Origin: UBA1219 sp045601425
GTDB lineage: Bacteria; Bacteroidota; Bacteroidia; Bacteroidales; P3
Direction of reading: 5' to 3'
Assembly: GCA_045601425.1 (NCBI GenBank)
Contig: JAZRZP010000018.1
Span: 1 to 9,839, forward strand
DNA: 9,839 bases
In this document: positions 6,701 through 9,839 of the stretch, piece by piece
Layout of the letters: every line of letters begins with the position of its first letter
Position numbering within the stretch: the stretch's first letter is position 1
The notes under the pieces: model-generated
Database searches by the model: none
What the model saw: the letters and a program-made list of their open reading frames with translations, nothing else
What the model was told of the DNA's origin: nothing
Translations under genes and position numbers: made by a program

Positions 6701-8956
6701 ATGAACATTATCAAAAAGACTGTCGATCTCGGTAACGGACAGATTATCGAAATCGAAACCGGCAAGTTGGCCAAGCAGGCCGACGGTGCTGCCGTTGTTC
6801 GCATGAACAACACCATGTTGCTTGCAACAGTATGTGCAAAGAAAGAAGCTGGCGAAAACGTCGATTTCATGCCGCTTACTGTCGAATATCAGGAAAAATA
6901 TGCTGCCATGGGACGTTTCCCCGGCGGTTTTTTCAAGCGCGAAGCCCGTCCTTCGGAATACGAAATACTTATTGCACGTCTGGTCGACAGAGCCTTGCGC
7001 CCGCTTTTCCCCGACGATTTCCACGCAGAAGTTCAGGTTCAGATAACTCTCATATCAGGTGACAAAAATACGGCACCCGATGCCCTTGCAGCCCTTGCAG
7101 CAGCTTCGGCTCTCGCTGTTTCCGACATTCCTTTCAACGGACCCGTTTCCGAAGTCAGAGTTTCTCATCTGAATGGCGAATTTGTAATAAACACACCTCT
7201 TCCCGAAATAGAAAATGCAGACCTCGACCTCATCGTTGCCGCAACCGATGAAAACATCATGATGGTTGAAGGTGAAATGAAGGAAGTTTCCGAAGACCTC
7301 ATGCTCGAAGCACTCAAGGCTGCACATCAGGCTATCAAGATACAGTGCAAGGCCATTGCCGAACTTACCATTGAAGCCGGCAAAACCGAAAAACGCGTGT
7401 ACTGCCACGAAGAAAACGACCCTGAACTCAAGGCTGCCATGCACGAAGCCGTATATCAGAAATGCTACGACTTTGCAAAACAGGGCATTCCCAACAAGCA
7501 GCTCCGTTCCGAAGGCTTCGACCAGATAAAAGCCGATTACGTGGAAACCCTCGGCCTCACCGAAGAAGAACTGGCGGAAAAAACTTTCATGATAGACCGC
7601 TATTTCCACGACATCGAAAAAGAGGCAATGCGCGACATGGTTCTTACCGAACGCACGCGTCTCGACGGCCGTAAACTTGACGAGATACGTCCCATCTGGT
7701 GCGAAGTGGATTATCTGCCCTCTGCTCACGGCTCTGCAATATTCACGCGCGGTGAAACACAGTCGCTCTCTACAGTTACACTAGGAACGAAACTCGACGA
7801 ACAGATTATTGACGGTGCCGTCATCGAAGGTACCAAGAATTTCCTGCTGCACTACAACTTCCCGGGCTTTGCCACTGGCGAAGTAAAAGGCAACCGCGGT
7901 CTGAGCCGTCGTGAAATAGGTCACGGCAATCTGGCATGGCGTGCGTTGAAACACGTGATCCCCACTGCCCCCGAAAATCCCTACACGATACGTGTCGTTT
8001 CCGACATTCTCGAATCAAACGGATCTTCTTCAATGGCTACCGTCTGTGCCGGTACTCTGGCACTCATGGATGCCGGCGTTAAAATATCGAAACCCGTTAC
8101 AGGTATTGCAATGGGACTTATCTCGAAAGGCGACAAGTGGGCAGTCCTCTCCGACATACTCGGTGATGAGGACCACCTCGGCGACATGGACTTCAAGGTT
8201 ACAGGAACGCGCGACGGCATCACGGCCTGTCAGATGGATATAAAGGTTGACGGACTTTCGTACGAAGTGCTTTCCAAGGCTTTGGCACAAGCTCACGCCG
8301 GCCGCATGCACATAATGGACATCATAGAGGCTACCATAAGCAAGCCTCGCGACGACTACAAACCGTTCGTTCCGCGCATTGAACAGATCGAAATACCCAA
8401 GGAATTTATCGGTGCCGTTATCGGAACCGGAGGAAAGGTTATTCAGGAAATACAGAGAGAAACCAATTCGGTTATCACTATCGAAGAAAAGGGTGAAGTC
8501 GGCGTTGTCGATGTCGCTGCTGTCGACAAGGCTTCCATCGATGCCGCTTTGGCATGGATCAAAGGCCTGACTGCCGTGCCCGAGGTAGGTACCGTATATC
8601 AGGGTACAGTGAAGAGCATTGTCGATTTCGGTGCTTTCGTGGAAATACTTCCCAGCAAGGAAGGTCTGCTCCATATTTCCGAATACGACTGGATACGCAA
8701 GGACACTCTCGAAAACATACTGAAGGAAGGCGACCAGATAGAAGTGAAACTTCTGGAAGTCGATGAAAAATCGGGCAAGTTGCGTCTTTCGCGCAAAGCC
8801 CTTCTGCCCAAGCCCGAAGGCTATGTTGAACCGGAACGCAGACGTCCTCCGCGTGGAGAGCACCACGGCGAACGTCACGGCGACCGCAGAGGCGGCGGAG
8901 AACGTCGCGGTGGCGAACGCGGACATCTGAGCAGTGGCGGAAGCCACAGAGACTGA
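6701..8956 (+). CDS. pnp: Polynucleotide phosphorylase (polyribonucleotide nucleotidyltransferase)
   Basis: The start at 6701 gives 751 residues (MNIIKKTVDL...); an upstream in-frame TTG at 6665 falls inside the leader hairpin and is unlikely. PNPase degrades RNA 3'-5' using phosphate and can run in reverse to add tails; it works as a cytoplasmic trimer. Domains in order: RNase PH 1 (about 1-145) with the RNA-contacting loop FPGGFFKRE (73-81); a helical linker (about 240-320); the catalytic RNase PH 2 (about 325-545) with the phosphate-binding NGSSSMATVCAG (440-451) and GDEDHLGDMD (488-497), where D489 and D495 match the E. coli catalytic aspartates; a KH domain (about 560-615) with GTGG at 575-578; and an S1 domain (about 628-698) with VDFGAFVEILPSKEGLLHIS (641-660). 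All key residues are present. The protein is about 40 residues longer than the E. coli enzyme because of an Arg/Gly/His-rich tail (about 705-751). It lies downstream of rpsO, as in many bacteria. Confidence 0.98.
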   Translation: MNIIKKTVDLGNGQIIEIETGKLAKQADGAAVVRMNNTMLLATVCAKKEAGENVDFMPLTVEYQEKYAAMGRFPGGFFKREARPSEYEILIARLVDRALRPLFPDDFHAEVQVQITLISGDKNTAPDALAALAAASALAVSDIPFNGPVSEVRVSHLNGEFVINTPLPEIENADLDLIVAATDENIMMVEGEMKEVSEDLMLEALKAAHQAIKIQCKAIAELTIEAGKTEKRVYCHEENDPELKAAMHEAVYQKCYDFAKQGIPNKQLRSEGFDQIKADYVETLGLTEEELAEKTFMIDRYFHDIEKEAMRDMVLTERTRLDGRKLDEIRPIWCEVDYLPSAHGSAIFTRGETQSLSTVTLGTKLDEQIIDGAVIEGTKNFLLHYNFPGFATGEVKGNRGLSRREIGHGNLAWRALKHVIPTAPENPYTIRVVSDILESNGSSSMATVCAGTLALMDAGVKISKPVTGIAMGLISKGDKWAVLSDILGDEDHLGDMDFKVTGTRDGITACQMDIKVDGLSYEVLSKALAQAHAGRMHIMDIIEATISKPRDDYKPFVPRIEQIEIPKEFIGAVIGTGGKVIQEIQRETNSVITIEEKGEVGVVDVAAVDKASIDAALAWIKGLTAVPEVGTVYQGTVKSIVDFGAFVEILPSKEGLLHISEYDWIRKDTLENILKEGDQIEVKLLEVDEKSGKLRLSRKALLPKPEGYVEPERRRPPRGEHHGERHGDRRGGGERRGGERGHLSSGGSHRD

Positions 8957-8981
8957 ATCTGAGAATCATGCAGAATCATAT

Positions 8982-9014
8982 TGGCCGGAATGTTTCGTTC
9001 CGGCCATTTTTTTT
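8982..9014 (+). terminator. Intrinsic terminator after pnp
   Basis: TGGCCGGAA (8982-8990) and TTCCGGCCA (8998-9006) form a perfect 9-bp stem with a 7-base loop, followed by eight T residues (9007-9014). It lies 25 bases after the pnp stop and closes the transcript. Confidence 0.95.
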
Positions 9015-9141
9015 GAAATATGGCATGAAAAAAAGACTTTCATGTTAGGTAAAAGTGCGCGGCAGATGAAAAAAACGAAAATCGTAAAAAAAAAATTTTT
9101 GTCTGATATACAAGAAGTTAGTCCGCTGAAATAAAAAAAAG

Positions 9142-9172
9142 TTTGCGGATTTGAAAAAAATGTGTACTTTTG
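9142..9172 (+). promoter_or_regulatory. tRNA-Ser promoter with -33 and -7 boxes
   Basis: TTTG at 9142-9145 and TACTTTTG at 9165-9172 are separated by 19 bases, an ideal Bacteroidetes TTTG-N19-TAnnTTTG promoter. The -7 box ends five bases before the tRNA begins, so transcription should start at or within a base or two of the mature 5' end. The upstream stretch 9015-9141 is A-rich with no gene. Confidence 0.88.
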
Positions 9173-9177
9173 CAAGC

Positions 9178-9262
9178 GGAAAGGTGGCAGAGTGGTCGAA
9201 TGCGGCGGTCTTGAAAACCGTTGACCTTCACGGGTCCGGGGGTTCGAATCCCTCCCTTTCCG
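9178..9262 (+). tRNA. tRNA-Ser(UGA)
   Basis: The acceptor arm is GGAAAGG (9178-9184) pairing perfectly with CCTTTCC (9255-9261), with discriminator G9262. The anticodon stem GCGGT/ACCGT flanks loop CTTGAAA (9210-9216), giving anticodon TGA at 9212-9214, which reads serine UCN codons. A class II variable arm is present (GACC 9223-9226 with GGTC 9233-9236), as expected for serine tRNA. The T arm GGGGG-TTCGAAT-CCCTC spans 9238-9254. The CCA end is not encoded (CTA follows the discriminator), so it must be added after transcription. The gene has its own promoter and terminator, with an integrase just downstream. Confidence 0.97.
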
Positions 9263-9270
9263 CTACACAC

Positions 9271-9313
9271 AAGGGAAGCAGACAATTTTACGTTGTCTGC
9301 TTCCCTTTTATTT
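9271..9313 (+). terminator. Strong intrinsic terminator after tRNA-Ser
   Basis: AAGGGAAGCAGACAA (9271-9285) is perfectly complementary to TTGTCTGCTTCCCTT (9293-9307), a 15-bp stem around the 7-base loop TTTTACG. The T-rich tail continues to about 9313. It begins eight bases after the tRNA. Confidence 0.93.
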
Positions 9314-9395
9314 ACAGGTATTTACAATCTCATTACATTGATTTTCAGTTGTTTTTGTGCTATATAAGGGATAGATATGACTGATTTTACATGCA

Positions 9396-9465
9396 GTATC
9401 ATAATGTATCATAATATGGTATAATGCTAAAAAAGTAATACCATGTATTACATTTCTGTAATACC
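9396..9465. repeat. Cluster of short direct and inverted repeats upstream of the integrase
   Basis: GTATCATAAT occurs twice in perfect tandem (9396-9405, 9406-9415), followed by the related GGTATAAT (9418-9425). Next come three copies of one 7-mer in alternating orientation: GTAATAC (9435-9441), GTATTAC (9445-9451) and GTAATAC (9458-9464). The first pair forms a perfect inverted repeat with a 3-base spacer. A near-consensus -7 box (TACATTTC, 9449-9456) is embedded here. The array may hold integrase arm-type or excisionase sites, or operators controlling the integrase promoter. The repeats are seen directly; their role is inferred. Confidence 0.6.
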
Positions 9466-9484
9466 AAAAAAAAAACAATACAAC

Positions 9485-9778
9485 ATGGAAACAATACCGA
9501 TTCTAAAACTCGTCTATGACAGACGCAAAAGGGCAACGTCCGGCAAAGAAGGTGCCGTCGAGTTGCGTATTACGTACAACAGGGTGCAACGTTTCATCAC
9601 CACCGGAGTGAGGCTGTTGCCGAAACAGTGGAAAAACGGGCGGATAATCAACAGGCTTGATGCCTTTGAGCTGCAGCATTCGCTTGACACGCTTGTTGCC
9701 GACGCAAGGAAGATAATCAACGAGCAGAGCATGGGAATGCTATACGCATTGACCCCAAAGAAAGAATCCAAGACCTAA
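9485..9778 (+). CDS. Tyrosine integrase N-terminal arm-binding domain, truncated or frameshifted
   Basis: The ATG at 9485 gives METIPILKLVYDRRKRATSG... and 97 residues to a TAA at 9776-9778; an in-frame ATG at 9443 would add 14 residues but lies inside the repeat cluster. The visible pattern (LVYDRRKRATSGKEGAVEL, then RVQRFITTGVRLLPKQW, then INRLDAFELQHSLDTLVADA) is that of the Arm-DNA-binding domain starting Bacteroidetes conjugative-transposon and island integrases, which are usually around 400 residues. The SAM-like core-binding domain and the catalytic R-H-R-Y domain are not in this frame. A neighbouring frame is open from 9688 to the window end, so a frameshift near 9730-9760 is likely (mutation, sequence error or recoding). 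It sits just downstream of a tRNA gene in the same direction, a classic integration position. Confidence 0.72.
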   Translation: METIPILKLVYDRRKRATSGKEGAVELRITYNRVQRFITTGVRLLPKQWKNGRIINRLDAFELQHSLDTLVADARKIINEQSMGMLYALTPKKESKT

Positions 9779-9839
9779 TAAACAAACAGCGAACGATTCT
9801 CGCTGACGTTGAATATTTGGACTTGGATTCGGTTGCAAA
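9688..9839 (+). other. Open frame continuing past the integrase stop (likely integrase continuation, or a separate gene)
   Basis: The frame with codons starting at 9688, 9721 and so on has no stop from 9688 to the window end, and none of its codons in that stretch is ATG. After 9730 it reads GNAIRIDPKERIQDLINKQR followed by TILADVEYLDLDSVA. Joining it to the integrase frame around the GGGA at 9733-9736 gives ...ARKIINEQSMGNAIRIDPKE..., a smooth helical continuation at the point where such integrases pass from the arm domain to the core-binding domain. The segment is short and I cannot recognise its family with certainty. Confidence 0.4.

Noticed and set aside
8030..8947. 305-residue minus-strand frame within pnp
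   Set aside because: Lies entirely antisense to the conserved catalytic, KH and S1 regions of pnp; no domain features.
9151..9384. 77-residue + strand frame
   Set aside because: Runs through the tRNA-Ser gene and its terminator, so it is not a protein gene.
1..9839. CRISPR array or insertion sequence
   Set aside because: No regularly spaced repeats of CRISPR length, no transposase gene and no terminal inverted repeats were seen.

Overview
The window looks like a chromosomal segment of a member of the Bacteroidales (Prevotella/Bacteroides type). The main evidence is the promoters: three intergenic regions carry exact matches to the Bacteroidetes -7 element TAnnTTTG, one of them with a well-spaced TTTG -33 box. 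A rpsO-pnp pair with Bacteroidetes-like proteins, A-rich translation starts without strong Shine-Dalgarno motifs, and a Bacteroidetes-type tyrosine integrase agree with this. The exact genus cannot be settled from the sequence alone.

Left part (1-5974, minus strand): a tightly packed three-gene operon read right to left. It encodes a coiled-coil DUF2130 protein with a PD-(D/E)XK-like nuclease core, then a 1116-residue protein joining a phospholipase D-like nuclease module to a SNF2/RapA-type helicase, then an AlbA/Schlafen-type ATP-binding protein that runs off the left edge. The last gene has no + strand counterpart; it is read only on the minus strand and is open to base 1. The genes are 5 and 4 bases apart, so they are almost surely co-transcribed. 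The operon has its own exact TAnnTTTG promoter, followed in the leader by a perfect 9-bp inverted repeat. The content (nuclease, nuclease-helicase, regulator-like ATPase) resembles an antiviral or DNA-surveillance cassette, but I cannot name it as a known system, and the defence role is inference.

Middle (5975-9014): an AT-rich divergent intergenic region, then the housekeeping genes rpsO (ribosomal protein S15) and pnp (polynucleotide phosphorylase), each followed by a clear intrinsic terminator. A small hairpin lies in the pnp leader. The PNPase carries an unusual Arg/Gly/His-rich C-terminal tail.

Right part (9015-9839): a serine tRNA (anticodon UGA) with a textbook Bacteroidetes promoter ending five bases before the mature tRNA, and a strong terminator after it. 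Downstream is a cluster of short direct and inverted repeats, then the N-terminal arm-binding domain of a tyrosine integrase in the same orientation. This suggests the edge of a mobile island at the tRNA-Ser gene. The integrase frame closes after 97 codons while a neighbouring frame is open to the window end, which points to a frameshift or to a separate gene.
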